Positions 28,080-37,083 of a stretch of 64,000 nt of DNA are shown here, piece after piece. The notes beneath the pieces are model-generated. The model saw only the letters and a program-made list of their open reading frames with translations, ran no database searches and was not told where the DNA came from. The stretch comes from CALBPI01 sp039033995 (GTDB lineage Bacteria; Pseudomonadota; Gammaproteobacteria; Steroidobacterales; Woeseiaceae). A program made the position numbers and the translations under genes. Position 1 is the stretch's first letter. Each line of letters starts with the position of its first letter. The DNA is taken from positions 1-64,000 of the forward strand of contig JBCCBP010000005.1 in the NCBI GenBank assembly GCA_039033995.1, written 5' to 3'.

Positions 28080-28861
28080 TAATGGCGACGCTCCGCCATC
28101 ATTTTCTTGGTCTCCGCAATCGCCTTGGCTGGATTCAGCCCTTTCGGACATGTTTGCGTGCAGTTCATGATGGTGTGACAACGGTACAGCCGGAACGGAT
28201 CTTCCAGCGCATCCAGTCGTTCTCCGGTCGCATCGTCCCGGCTGTCGACAAGCCAGCGATAGGAGGCCAGTAGTGCAGCCGGACCCAGATAGCGATCGCT
28301 GTTCCACCAATAACTCGGACAACTGGTTGAGCAGCAAGCGCACAGAATACAAGCAGAGGGCTCGTTGATAAGCTCCTGATCGTCTTTTGTCTGCAGGCGT
28401 TCCGTGTCGGGTGGCGGCGGCGTTTTGGCCTGCAACCACGGTTTGATCGACGCGTACTGCGCGTAGAAGTTAGTCAGATCTGGCACCAGATCCTTTATCA
28501 CTGGCATGTGTGGCAGCGGATAGATTTTGACTTCGTCGCCAATGTCCGCACTCGCTTTGATACAAGCCAGTGTATTGCCGCCATCAATATTCATCGCACA
28601 CGAGCCGCAAATGCCCTCGCGACAGGAACGTCGGAAGGTGAGCGTCGGATCGATCTCGTTTTTGATCTTGATCAGCGCATCCAGCACCATCGGGCCACAC
28701 TGGTCGGCATCGATGTCATAGGTGTCCATGCGCGGTGCACTATCCTGGTCAGGATCGTACCGGTAGACGACATAGCGTCGGACATTCTTGGTGCCGTCCG
28801 CGGCGGGGTAATGTTTACCCTGCGTCGGTCTGGAATTTTTCGGTAATCTGAATTCAGCCAC
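28079..28861 (-). CDS. sdhB: SdhB, succinate dehydrogenase iron-sulfur subunit
   Basis: The protein has 260 residues. It shows the 2Fe-2S motif (CREGICGSCAMNI, later Cys in NTLACIK), the 4Fe-4S motif (CILCACCSTSCPSYWW) and the 3Fe-4S/4Fe-4S cysteines (CHTIMNCTQTCPKGLNP). The N-terminus AEFRLPKNSRP is the alpha-proteobacterial or mitochondrial type, not the shorter enteric one. GTG 28861 was chosen because AGGAG lies six bases before it and the protein then starts as in the family. An ATG 15 bases upstream would bury that site. Confidence 0.97.
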   Translation of the reverse strand: MAEFRLPKNSRPTQGKHYPAADGTKNVRRYVVYRYDPDQDSAPRMDTYDIDADQCGPMVLDALIKIKNEIDPTLTFRRSCREGICGSCAMNIDGGNTLACIKASADIGDEVKIYPLPHMPVIKDLVPDLTNFYAQYASIKPWLQAKTPPPPDTERLQTKDDQELINEPSACILCACCSTSCPSYWWNSDRYLGPAALLASYRWLVDSRDDATGERLDALEDPFRLYRCHTIMNCTQTCPKGLNPAKAIAETKKMMAERRH

Positions 28862-28925
28862 AGTTTGCTCCTGCATCGCTCAGCCGACCAAGCCCCGTGC
28901 TCGGCTGCTGCGCCCTATCTAAGCT

Positions 28926-30713
28926 CTAGTAAGTACGCGCCTTGGGCGGGATAGCATCCACCTCATCGGTCAACGTTTCCTGATGCACCGGGCGATAGTC
29001 GATACACACTTCACCCTGCTCGCTGACCCATGCCAGCGTGTGTTTCATCCATTCGTCGTCGTTGCGATCCGGAAAATCCTCTCGAGCCTGCGCGCCGCGC
29101 GACTCGTGTCGATTCTCCGCAGAGACGATCGTCGCCATGGCATTCGCCATGAGATTTTCGAGCTCCATCGCCTCGATCAAATCTGTATTCCAGATCATCG
29201 ACCGATCCGCGAGACGAATATTGGCCATGCTGGCCTGCGTGTTTTTCAGCTTCTCAATGCCTTCTTGCAACAAAGATTCGGTGCGGAACACAGCCGCATG
29301 CTGTTGCATGGTCTTTTGCATCTCCAGGCGAATCTCGGCCGTATTACGACTACCGTCGGCATGGCGCAGTCGATCGAGACGGTCGATGCTGTTTTGTCCA
29401 TCTTCCGCTGACAATTCGGGTTGTGCCGCGCCAGGTTTCATCGTCTCAGCACAGAACTTCGCGGCGCCGCGCCCGAACACCACGAGGTCGAGCAACGAAT
29501 TGGAACCGAGTCGGTTGGCACCGTGCACCGACACACAGCCCGCTTCGCCAATCGCCATCAGGCCCGGTACGACGGTATCGGGGTTGCCGTCTTTCAGCGT
29601 AACGACCTGACCACGGTAGTCGGTTGGGATACCACCCATGTTGTAGTGCACGGTTGGCAACACCGGAATCGGTGCTTCGTTGACATCGACGTTGGCAAAA
29701 ATTTTCGCGGTCTCCGCGATACCTGGCAGGCGTTCTTCGATGACCTCCGGTCCGAGGTGCTCCAGGTGCAGGAAAATATGGTCTTGTTCGGGGCCGACAC
29801 CGCGACCCTCCTGGATCTCGATCGTCATGGACCGACTGACAACGTCGCGCGATGCCAGATCTTTGGCGTTGGGCGCATAGCGCTCCATGAAACGCTCGCC
29901 CTCGCTATTCGTCAGGTATCCACCTTCGCCTCTGGAGCCTTCCGTAATCAGACAGCCCGCGCCGTAAATACCGGTCGGGTGAAACTGAACGAATTCCATA
30001 TCCTGCAGCGGCAACCCAGCACGAGCCACCATGCCGCCACCGTCGCCGGTGCAGGTATGGGCAGACGTGCAAGAAAAGTAAGCGCGGCCATAACCGCCGG
30101 TTGCCAGAATCACTTTGGCAGCCCGGAACCGGTGCAGAGTCCCATCGGCGAGATTTAGCGCAACGATACCGCGACACTCGCCGTCGACCATGATCAGGTC
30201 GATCGCAAAATACTCAATAAAGAACTCGGCATCATGCTTCAGCGATTGCTGATAGAGCGTGTGCAGCATCGCGTGCCCTGTGCGATCCGCGGCCGCGCAG
30301 GTACGCTGTGCGGTGCCTTCACCGAAGTGCGTGGTCATGCCGCCGAAAGGCCGCTGATAAATCTTGCCGTCTTCGGTGCGAGAGAATGGCACGCCATAGT
30401 GCTCAAGCTCCACCACGGCTTTGGGCGCTTCTTTACACAAATACTCGATAGCGTCTTGATCACCTAACCAGTCAGCACCCTTGACGGTGTCGTACATGTG
30501 CCAGCGCCAGTCGTCTTCACCCATGTTGCCCAGCGCGGCACTGATACCGCCCTGCGCCGCCACCGTGTGGCTGCGTGTAGGAAATACCTTGGTTACGCAA
30601 GCCGTGGTAAATCCGGCCTGAGCGAGACCGAATGTAGCGCGCAGTCCGGCGCCACCGGCGCCTACGACAACCACGTCGTAGGTGTGATCTATATATTGAT
30701 AGTCGGCCGACAT
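28926..30713 (-). CDS. sdhA: SdhA, succinate dehydrogenase flavoprotein
   Basis: The protein has 595 residues. FAD-binding VVVGAGGAGLRA, the flavin-attachment His in SHTVAAQGGI, the HFGEGTAQR loop and the ANRLGSNSLLDLVVFGR segment are all present. It oxidises succinate to fumarate on the inner face of the membrane. The gene follows the sdhD stop with no spacer. Length and C-terminus (PPKARTY) match the alpha-proteobacterial type. A 64-base gap to sdhB is the longest inside the core operon. Confidence 0.98.
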   Translation of the reverse strand: MSADYQYIDHTYDVVVVGAGGAGLRATFGLAQAGFTTACVTKVFPTRSHTVAAQGGISAALGNMGEDDWRWHMYDTVKGADWLGDQDAIEYLCKEAPKAVVELEHYGVPFSRTEDGKIYQRPFGGMTTHFGEGTAQRTCAAADRTGHAMLHTLYQQSLKHDAEFFIEYFAIDLIMVDGECRGIVALNLADGTLHRFRAAKVILATGGYGRAYFSCTSAHTCTGDGGGMVARAGLPLQDMEFVQFHPTGIYGAGCLITEGSRGEGGYLTNSEGERFMERYAPNAKDLASRDVVSRSMTIEIQEGRGVGPEQDHIFLHLEHLGPEVIEERLPGIAETAKIFANVDVNEAPIPVLPTVHYNMGGIPTDYRGQVVTLKDGNPDTVVPGLMAIGEAGCVSVHGANRLGSNSLLDLVVFGRGAAKFCAETMKPGAAQPELSAEDGQNSIDRLDRLRHADGSRNTAEIRLEMQKTMQQHAAVFRTESLLQEGIEKLKNTQASMANIRLADRSMIWNTDLIEAMELENLMANAMATIVSAENRHESRGAQAREDFPDRNDDEWMKHTLAWVSEQGEVCIDYRPVHQETLTDEVDAIPPKARTY

Positions 30714-31094
30714 TTATGCAGTTCCCAAAGAAATTTTCAAAATAGAGAAAATCGCGGCGACGCCCAGCGCGATGTATGCAAAGCGCAACACGACGAGCAT
30801 GACCACCTTGCGTGCCCCGCGCACGTAATCCTCAACCACCACTTGTGTGCCGAGCATCGAGTGATACAACAAAGTGAAGGTGAGTAACAGCAGCAGGATC
30901 GCGTTAACAGGCGCCGCGACAAAAGCACGCGCCGCGTTGTAATCAAACGATGACATGCCAAACATCTGAACGACGAACCAGAGTGACAGCGGCACCATGG
31001 CGATAGCGGTCAGACGCTGGCTCCACCAGTGTTCTGTGCCAGATTTTGCAGAACCGAGGCCGAGCACGCGACCGAGAGGCGATTTAAGTGACAT
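30714..31094 (-). CDS. sdhD: SdhD, membrane anchor subunit of succinate dehydrogenase
   Basis: The protein has 126 residues and three membrane helices (LTAIAMVPLSLWFVVQMFG; APVNAILLLLLTFTLLYHSML; VVMLVVLRFAYIALGVAAIF). The start GRVLGLGSAKSGTEHWW and HSMLGTQVVVEDYV, with the haem-ligand His and the quinone-site Asp/Tyr, are typical of the alpha-type anchor. It anchors SdhAB and helps bind haem b and quinone. Confidence 0.93.
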   Translation of the reverse strand: MSLKSPLGRVLGLGSAKSGTEHWWSQRLTAIAMVPLSLWFVVQMFGMSSFDYNAARAFVAAPVNAILLLLLTFTLLYHSMLGTQVVVEDYVRGARKVVMLVVLRFAYIALGVAAIFSILKISLGTA

Positions 31095-31115
31095 TAATTT
31101 CCCCGAAGCACACTG

Positions 31116-31499
31116 TCAGAGTACGAACATAAAGGCCCAGGTGACGATAGTCAGGCCGATCGACGCGCCGACCACAGCACCACCGGACGCGCGCGCGGTC
31201 GACATCTCAAAGCCCTTGCCGGCATCCCAGAACAAGTGGCGAATACCGTTGCAGAGGTGGTAGTAGAAGCCGAATACGAAGCCCGCGATAATCAGTTGGC
31301 CGAACCAGGATCCGGCGAAGCCCGCGAAATGCTGATAAGCCGTCTCGCCTGACGCGATCGCCAGAATCCAGCCGATCAGCAGTACTGCACCGAGGCTCAA
31401 CGCGACACCGGTTAATCGGTGTAAAATCGAGAGCGCCGATGTGATCCTGAACTTGTACGCCGACAAGTGTGGCGAAAGTGGTCTGGTTTTTGTTGTCAT
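31116..31499 (-). CDS. sdhC: SdhC, cytochrome b556 subunit of succinate dehydrogenase
   Basis: The protein has 127 residues. The family signature RPLSPHLSAYKF, then SALSILHRLTGVAL with the quinone-site Ser/His/Arg, and HLCNGIRHLFWD with the haem-ligand His region are complete, with three membrane helices. ATG 31499 was chosen as the MTTKTRPLSPH start. It lies 58 bases after the SdhAF4-like gene and 21 before sdhD. Confidence 0.95.
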   Translation of the reverse strand: MTTKTRPLSPHLSAYKFRITSALSILHRLTGVALSLGAVLLIGWILAIASGETAYQHFAGFAGSWFGQLIIAGFVFGFYYHLCNGIRHLFWDAGKGFEMSTARASGGAVVGASIGLTIVTWAFMFVL

Positions 31500-31557
31500 T
31501 GCATGTCCCATCGGCGCGTGGCGCCCGTCACAAGCTGTCGTGCCCCCACGCAGCCTT

Positions 31558-31770
31558 CTAGAAATCGATACAACGTCCGTTCTTTTCCCAATCGCCAAAA
31601 CGTGTGGGTTCCGGACCTTTGCGACCGCCGATCTCCTTTGCGGGGGGCTTGTCGCCCTCGCGCGCAACCCGTTGCTGGGATTGCTCGATCGAACCGATCG
31701 CAGATGCCGTATCATCGCTATCGGCCGATGGCCGGTAAGTCTTTACCGAGCGGTCGTTTTTTGCAGTCAT
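31558..31770 (-). CDS. SdhAF4-like (DUF1674) succinate dehydrogenase assembly factor
   Basis: The protein has 70 residues. The C-terminal block EIGGRKGPEPTRFGDWEKNG with the end GRCIDF matches the DUF1674/SDHAF4 family almost residue for residue; the N-terminal half is disordered and polar. In mitochondria SDHAF4 shields the flavinylated SdhA until it meets SdhB. It is the first gene of the sdhC-D-A-B-E block, so a role in Sdh assembly is well supported by both family and place. ATG 31770 has AGG eight bases upstream. Confidence 0.87.
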   Translation of the reverse strand: MTAKNDRSVKTYRPSADSDDTASAIGSIEQSQQRVAREGDKPPAKEIGGRKGPEPTRFGDWEKNGRCIDF

Positions 31771-31781
31771 GACACAACCTG

Positions 31782-31808
31782 TTGCGAGTTGCACTATAGC
31801 CCTATAAT
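31782..31808. promoter_or_regulatory. Candidate back-to-back promoters of ygfZ and the sdh block
   Basis: In the 134-base divergent gap, TATAAT (31803-31808, plus strand) has TTGCGA 15 bases upstream (31782-31787) and points at ygfZ. On the minus strand TATAGT (31798-31793) points at the SdhAF4-like gene, but its -35 is poor. The two -10 boxes are four bases apart, so the two directions would compete. Confidence 0.35.
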
Positions 31809-31904
31809 TATGCCAGATCGCTGTCGTCGTGACAGCCTGTTGGCGCCGACTGTGCCTCGACAGCAGATCGTCACCCCTAGCAAAGATAGACAAACACCGA
31901 CACC

Positions 31905-32726
31905 ATGACCGATAGCAATATGAACCTGCCAAATTTGACGCTGCTGACCGTCTCAGGTGAAGACCGAGTCAGCTTTCTGCAAGGCCAGCTCACGCAGGAT
32001 GTAAGTCAGCTTGGAGAACAGCGCCCCGCCCTGCTGGCCGCCAGTTGTGACGCCAAAGGCCGTGTGCTCGCCGTCATCACACTAATTGCAAGGCCCGAAT
32101 CGATCGACATTCTTATTCGGGAAGACCTGGCGGACGCCTGGGTCAGCCAAATTATGCGCTTTCGTCTCCGCGCCCGCGTGGAAATTGTCCCTCAGACGTT
32201 GGCCGTGGTGACGGCAGCCGAAGAAGATGGCGATGGGTATCAGCTCACCACCGGGGCTGGCAACGCGAGCGCAAATCGCTGGCGCGTCGGTACCTGGGTT
32301 GAGTCTTATGTGGAGAACGACGATTGCGACCTGGCCACAACAGATCCGCTACTGTGGCGGCAAGCTAGGCTACGTGCCGGGATCCCGGACTTTGGGCCTG
32401 TGAGCAGCGGGAAATTCACCCCCCACATGCTCGGCCTGCAGGACCGTAGCGCGATCAGTTTCAACAAGGGTTGCTACACCGGGCAGGAGGTCGTCGCACG
32501 CACACACCATCTCGGTGTCGCAAAACGCGGCCCGCAATTGCTTCAGCTCGCCGCGCTGGGCGATGCCGATTGTGGCGACGAGGTGTTTGCCGGTGATCGC
32601 AAATGCGGTAGCATCGCCGCGATCAGTGGTGACCTGGCGTTTGCCGTCATACAAAGCGACGCTGGCGATGCGTTGCAAACCGCCAATGGCGAAGTCCTGT
32701 CACGAGTGCCGTTCGATTCAGTCTGA
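31905..32726 (+). CDS. ygfZ: YgfZ/IBA57-type folate-binding iron-sulfur repair protein
   Basis: The protein has 273 residues of the aminomethyltransferase-like fold. The YgfZ signature KGCYTGQEVVARTHH, with the key Cys, is intact, and FLQGQLTQDV near the N-terminus is also diagnostic. YgfZ and mitochondrial IBA57 help make or repair certain 4Fe-4S proteins, including MiaB and, in mitochondria, complex II. It is divergent from the sdh block. Start is ATG 31905 or ATG 31920. Its 3' end overlaps the convergent lysS stop by nine bases. Confidence 0.92.
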   Translation: MTDSNMNLPNLTLLTVSGEDRVSFLQGQLTQDVSQLGEQRPALLAASCDAKGRVLAVITLIARPESIDILIREDLADAWVSQIMRFRLRARVEIVPQTLAVVTAAEEDGDGYQLTTGAGNASANRWRVGTWVESYVENDDCDLATTDPLLWRQARLRAGIPDFGPVSSGKFTPHMLGLQDRSAISFNKGCYTGQEVVARTHHLGVAKRGPQLLQLAALGDADCGDEVFAGDRKCGSIAAISGDLAFAVIQSDAGDALQTANGEVLSRVPFDSV

Positions 32727-34223
32727 CGTTTCCGGACGCATATGCGGAAACAGCAATACGTCGCGAATTGATGCGCTGTCCGTCAGCAACATGACGAGCC
32801 GATCGATACCGACACCCAGCCCCGCCGTCGGCGGCAGACCGTATTCGAGCGCGCGGATATAGTCGGCGTCATAGTGCATGGCTTCATCATCACCAGCGCC
32901 GCGGTTCTCAACCTGCGCCCGAAAACGCGCTGCCTGGTCTTCGGAGTCGTTGAGCTCCGAGAAGCCATTAGCGATCTCACGGCCACCAATGAACAACTCG
33001 AACCGATCGGTCACAAATGGGTCGTCGTCATTGGCGCGCGACAACGGCGAAACTTCAGCGGGATACTGCAACATGAACGTCGGCTCTGACAGTGTCGGCT
33101 CGACCAGCTTTTCAAAAATCTCAATCTGCAGCTTGCCCGCCCCATAACCTGGTTCAACCTTGATATCGAGCCGCTCGGCGACCCGCGTTAGCACGGCCAG
33201 ATCCCGCAGGTTATTGTCATCCAGCTCGTCGACCGCCGCGATGATGCTATCGGCAATCGTCAGTCGCCGGAACGGTTGCGACAGGTCGTACTCAGTACCC
33301 TGCCAGGTCACCTTGCCCGAGCCGCAGATCGCCTCTGCGAGACCACGCATCATTGCTTCCAGCAGCTCGATCAGGTCTTCGTAGTCAGCATATGCCTGAT
33401 ACAACTCAAGCATCGTGAATTCGGGGTTGTGCTGGGTCGACAAGCCTTCGTTTCGGAAATTGCGATTGATCTCATAAACACGCTCGAACCCGCCAATGAC
33501 CAGCCGTTTCAGATTAAGCTCCGGCGCAATACGCAAAAACAGCGGCATATCGAGCGCGTTGTGATGCGTTGAAAACGGCCGAGCAATCGCGCCGCCCGGC
33601 GTCGTCTGCATCATCGGGGTCTCCACTTCCATAAAATCCCGAGATTCGAGAAACGCACGGATGAAGCCGACGATGCGAGTCCGATCACGAAACACGCGTC
33701 GACTGTCTTCATTGATCACCAGATCAACATAGCGCTGCCGGTAGCGTGTCTCCTGGTCGCTCAAACCATGCCATTTGTCGGGCAAAGGACGCAGCGACTT
33801 TGTCAGCAAGCGAATGTCGTCGACCTCCACCGTCAGCTCGCCGGTCCGTGTCTTGAACAGCGTACCGGTGGCACCGACGATATCGCCGACGTCCCAGGTC
33901 TTGAACTCGCTGTTGTAGAACCCTTCGCTTAACGCATCGCGTTGCACGTACAGCTGAATCTGCCCGGAGCGGTCAGCGATCTTCGCGAAGCTCGCCTTGC
34001 CCATCACCCGTTTGGCCATCAAACGCCCGGCAACCGCCACTCGCTTCGGGATCGCCTTCAGCGTGTCACCGTCGGTTTCACCATATTGGGCCAGCAATTC
34101 AGCGGCCAACGCATCGCGACGAAAATCGTTAGGGTAGGCGCCGCCCTGCTCCCGCAGTCGATCAAGCTTACGGCGTCGCTCCGCGATGAGTTTATTCTCG
34201 TCGATGATCTGCTCGTCTGCCAT
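32718..34223 (-). CDS. lysS: LysS, class II lysyl-tRNA synthetase
   Basis: The protein has 501 residues. An N-terminal OB domain (VAGRLMAKRVMGKASFAKI) is followed by the class II core: motif 1 around FLESRDFMEVETPMM, motif 2 around YEINRNFRNEGLSTQHNPEF, and motif 3 GLGVGIDRLVMLL. It charges tRNA-Lys. It follows prfB by two bases, the usual prfB-lysS pair. Confidence 0.98.
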   Translation of the reverse strand: MADEQIIDENKLIAERRRKLDRLREQGGAYPNDFRRDALAAELLAQYGETDGDTLKAIPKRVAVAGRLMAKRVMGKASFAKIADRSGQIQLYVQRDALSEGFYNSEFKTWDVGDIVGATGTLFKTRTGELTVEVDDIRLLTKSLRPLPDKWHGLSDQETRYRQRYVDLVINEDSRRVFRDRTRIVGFIRAFLESRDFMEVETPMMQTTPGGAIARPFSTHHNALDMPLFLRIAPELNLKRLVIGGFERVYEINRNFRNEGLSTQHNPEFTMLELYQAYADYEDLIELLEAMMRGLAEAICGSGKVTWQGTEYDLSQPFRRLTIADSIIAAVDELDDNNLRDLAVLTRVAERLDIKVEPGYGAGKLQIEIFEKLVEPTLSEPTFMLQYPAEVSPLSRANDDDPFVTDRFELFIGGREIANGFSELNDSEDQAARFRAQVENRGAGDDEAMHYDADYIRALEYGLPPTAGLGVGIDRLVMLLTDSASIRDVLLFPHMRPETSD

Positions 34224-34225
34224 TT

Positions 34226-35321
34226 CTATAGTCCTTGTTTGAGGCTCGCCTCGATAAACGTGTCTAGACCACCATCCAGTACCGCCTGCGTATTGCCGGT
34301 CTCGACCCCGGTGCGGAGGTCTTTGATGCGCGATTGATCGAGTACGTACGAGCGGATCTGGCTGCCCCAGCCGACGTCCGCCTTGCTGTCCTCCATCTCC
34401 TGGGCCGCGCCGCGTCTTTTTTGCATCTCCAACTCGTACAGCTTCGACTGCAACTGCTTCATGGCCGTCGCCTTGTTCTTGTGTTGCGAGCGATCATTCT
34501 GGCACTGCACGACCGCATTCGTTGGCAGGTGCGTGATACGCACGGCGGACTCTGTCCGGTTCACGTGCTGACCGCCCGCGCCACTTGCGCGGTAGACATC
34601 GATACGCAGGTCTGACGGATCGATATCGATCTCGACGCTGTCATCGATCTCCGGCGACACAAATACCGACGCAAACGATGTATGTCGGCGGTTGCCCGAG
34701 TCGAATGGCGACTTGCGCACCAAGCGATGCACGCCGGTTTCAGTCCGCAACCAACCAAAGGCGTGATCGCCCTCAACACGGATCGTCGCACTCTTGATAC
34801 CCGCCACTTCGCCGTCGGAGGCTTCCATGACTTCGGCCTTGAACCCGTGCGCTTCCGCCCAACGCAAATACATGCGCAATAACATACTCGCCCAGTCTTG
34901 TGCTTCTGTGCCGCCGGCACCCGACTGAATATCGACAAACGCGGGTGATGCGTCTTGTTCGCCACTGAACATGCGCCGAAACTCGAGGCGCTCGACACGC
35001 GTGGCAACCGACGCGACGTCGGTCTCAATCTCCGAGACGGTGGCTGTATCATCTTCTGCGACAGCCATCTCGAGCAATTCTTCGCTATCACTTAGACGAC
35101 TGTCAATCTGATCGAGGCCATCGACGATATCTTCCAGAGCGGCGCGTTCCTGACCGAGGGCCTGAGCCCGCTCCGGCTCGTTCCAGACGTTGGGGTCTTC
35201 TAGCTCGCGTCGGACCTCATCCAATCGCTCGCGTTTGCCATCGTAGTCAAAGATACCCCCTGAGCGATGCGGCGCGATCGCGAAGGTCGACGATTGACTG
35301 GCTGAGTTGATTGGTCTCCAT
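34226..35321 (-). CDS. prfB: Peptide chain release factor 2, with programmed +1 frameshift
   Basis: The product has 364 residues if the frameshift is counted. The first frame runs ATG 35321 to an in-frame TGA at 35249-35247 after 24 codons. The site is the classic AGG-GGG-TAT-CTT-TGA-C, with the internal Shine-Dalgarno-like AGGGGG three bases before CTT. Slippage by one base continues the protein as DYDGKRERLDEVRREL to the stop at 34226. The SPF tripeptide anticodon (RKSPFDSG) and the GGQ motif (GAGGQHVNRTESAVR) are present. RF2 reads UGA and UAA, so low RF2 raises its own frameshifting. Confidence 0.96.
35247..35261 (-). promoter_or_regulatory. prfB autoregulatory frameshift site
   Basis: AGGGGG (35261-35256), TAT, CTT and the TGA stop (35249-35247) followed by C form the known RF2 frameshift signal. 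The downstream frame continues at GAC (35248-35246). All consensus elements are present. Confidence 0.95.
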
Positions 35322-35367
35322 GCGAGTGAGGCCCTGCTATTCGTGATCCGGCCATTTTAGCATGATG

Positions 35368-37083
35368 TCACGATGACACCACGCGCCATTGCTCGACCAA
35401 GAGTTGCAGCGACGTGCGACCTTGCCAGTGATTGACGTCGAGTCGGTAACACAACTCTACCTGTTCGCCGGGCACCGGCAGCGGCTCGCGCACCTGCCGA
35501 AACGCGATGGCATCGATAGCCATCGAATCGCTCGCAACCGTCAGCTTCAGGTGGTCCTCCCCGACGACCCGCACGCCGCGCACAGTAAAGATGCCATCGA
35601 ATATTGGCTCAGGAAAGCGTTGCCCCCACGGCACCAGCATTTTCAATTGTTGTGCGAATTCAATCGTCCAATGCGCGGCGGACAATGCGCCATCGGTCAA
35701 CAACGCCGGATTGAAATCAGCATCCGGGAATAACAACGCCAGCGCATCATTGGCGTTGCGCGCAAACGCATCAAAGGCCGTAACCTGCATCGTCAGGCCC
35801 GCCGCCATCGCATGCCCGCCAAACTTAGCAATCGCACCAGGCATTTGCTGGTCGATCGCGGCCAGTAGGTCGCGCAGGTGCACGCCATTGACCGACCGAC
35901 CGGAACCCTTGATCAAACCATCTGACTCGGCCGCAAACGCGAACGTTGGACGGCCCGTGCGCTCCTTGACGCGCGATGCCACCAAACCAACGACGCCTTG
36001 ATGCCAATGCGGCTCGTAGAGACACAAACACGACGGCAGCGATGTCTCGTCATCGTCGTCCAGCGCACGAACGATGTTATCGGCCTCTGCTTGCATCTCT
36101 GACTCGATCTCGCGACGGTCTTTATTGATCTTGTCCAGCGTGCCGGCGAGCTTACGCGCGGTGCCCGCATCCTCGGCCATGAGACAGCGAATACCCACCG
36201 CCATGTCGTCCAGCCGACCCGCCGCATTCAACCTCGGGCCTGCCGCAAAACCAAGATCGGTCGCAACAATACGGCGACAATCTCTACCGGCCACTTCCAG
36301 CAACGCAGTGATACCCGGCACACATTGCCCGGCCCGGATACGGGCGAGACCAGCCGCGACGAGTATGCGATTGTTCTGGTCGAGTGGTACGACATCTGCC
36401 ACGGTGCCGAGCGCAACGAGATCAAGATATTCAGCCGGCATGCGGCTGATCTCAGGATCGCCTTTAGAGAGCGCGCGTGCCAACGCCGCCATGATACAAA
36501 AAGCCACGCCGACACCCGCCAGATGCTTGCTGGGGTAGGTATCGTCCGGCAGATTTGGATTCACAATAACGTTAGCCGCCGGCATCGTTGCCGGCGGGAG
36601 ATGGTGATCTGTAACGAGCACATCAACACCCGCTGCGCGTGCCTCTGCCACGCCTGCTACGCTGCTGATACCGTTGTCCACCGTGACGATCAGTGTCGGC
36701 TGTTCTCGCAACGCGACCTCTACTAGCGGTGCGCTCAGCCCGTAACCAAAATCAAAACGGTTCGGCACCAGCGACGCAACAGACCGGAACCCGAGACGCT
36801 TCAGGCAACGCCACATTAAGGCGGTACTAGTCGCACCATCGGCATCGAAGTCGCCAACGATCAGCACGTGCCCGTCGCGATGCGTGGAGAGCAGCGCGAC
36901 GGCGTCATCAATGCCGAGTAATCCACTCACGGGCGCCAGCCGTGAAAGATCCGTCGCCAGTGCATCCAGCGTCGACACACCACGAGCGGCGAGCACATTC
37001 GCAATGACCGGATCGAGCGAGTCCAGAGCGTGCGCGCTGATGTCGCGTCGTTTCAATGGGCGCAATCGGCTAGTCATCGACAC
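35368..37083 (-). CDS. recJ: RecJ, single-strand 5'-3' exonuclease
   Basis: The protein has 571 residues. DHH-family motifs are present: DFDADGAT (I), TVDNGIS (II), VTDHHLP (III) and a later DHHA1 region with GSGRSVNGVHLRDLL and KFGGHAMAAGLTM. It degrades 5' single-strand ends in RecF-pathway repair and mismatch repair. It lies 46 bases before prfB, the recJ-prfB-lysS order of E. coli. Start is GTG 37083 or ATG 37077; both overlap the preceding gene. Confidence 0.97.
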   Translation of the reverse strand: MSMTSRLRPLKRRDISAHALDSLDPVIANVLAARGVSTLDALATDLSRLAPVSGLLGIDDAVALLSTHRDGHVLIVGDFDADGATSTALMWRCLKRLGFRSVASLVPNRFDFGYGLSAPLVEVALREQPTLIVTVDNGISSVAGVAEARAAGVDVLVTDHHLPPATMPAANVIVNPNLPDDTYPSKHLAGVGVAFCIMAALARALSKGDPEISRMPAEYLDLVALGTVADVVPLDQNNRILVAAGLARIRAGQCVPGITALLEVAGRDCRRIVATDLGFAAGPRLNAAGRLDDMAVGIRCLMAEDAGTARKLAGTLDKINKDRREIESEMQAEADNIVRALDDDDETSLPSCLCLYEPHWHQGVVGLVASRVKERTGRPTFAFAAESDGLIKGSGRSVNGVHLRDLLAAIDQQMPGAIAKFGGHAMAAGLTMQVTAFDAFARNANDALALLFPDADFNPALLTDGALSAAHWTIEFAQQLKMLVPWGQRFPEPIFDGIFTVRGVRVVGEDHLKLTVASDSMAIDAIAFRQVREPLPVPGEQVELCYRLDVNHWQGRTSLQLLVEQWRVVSS

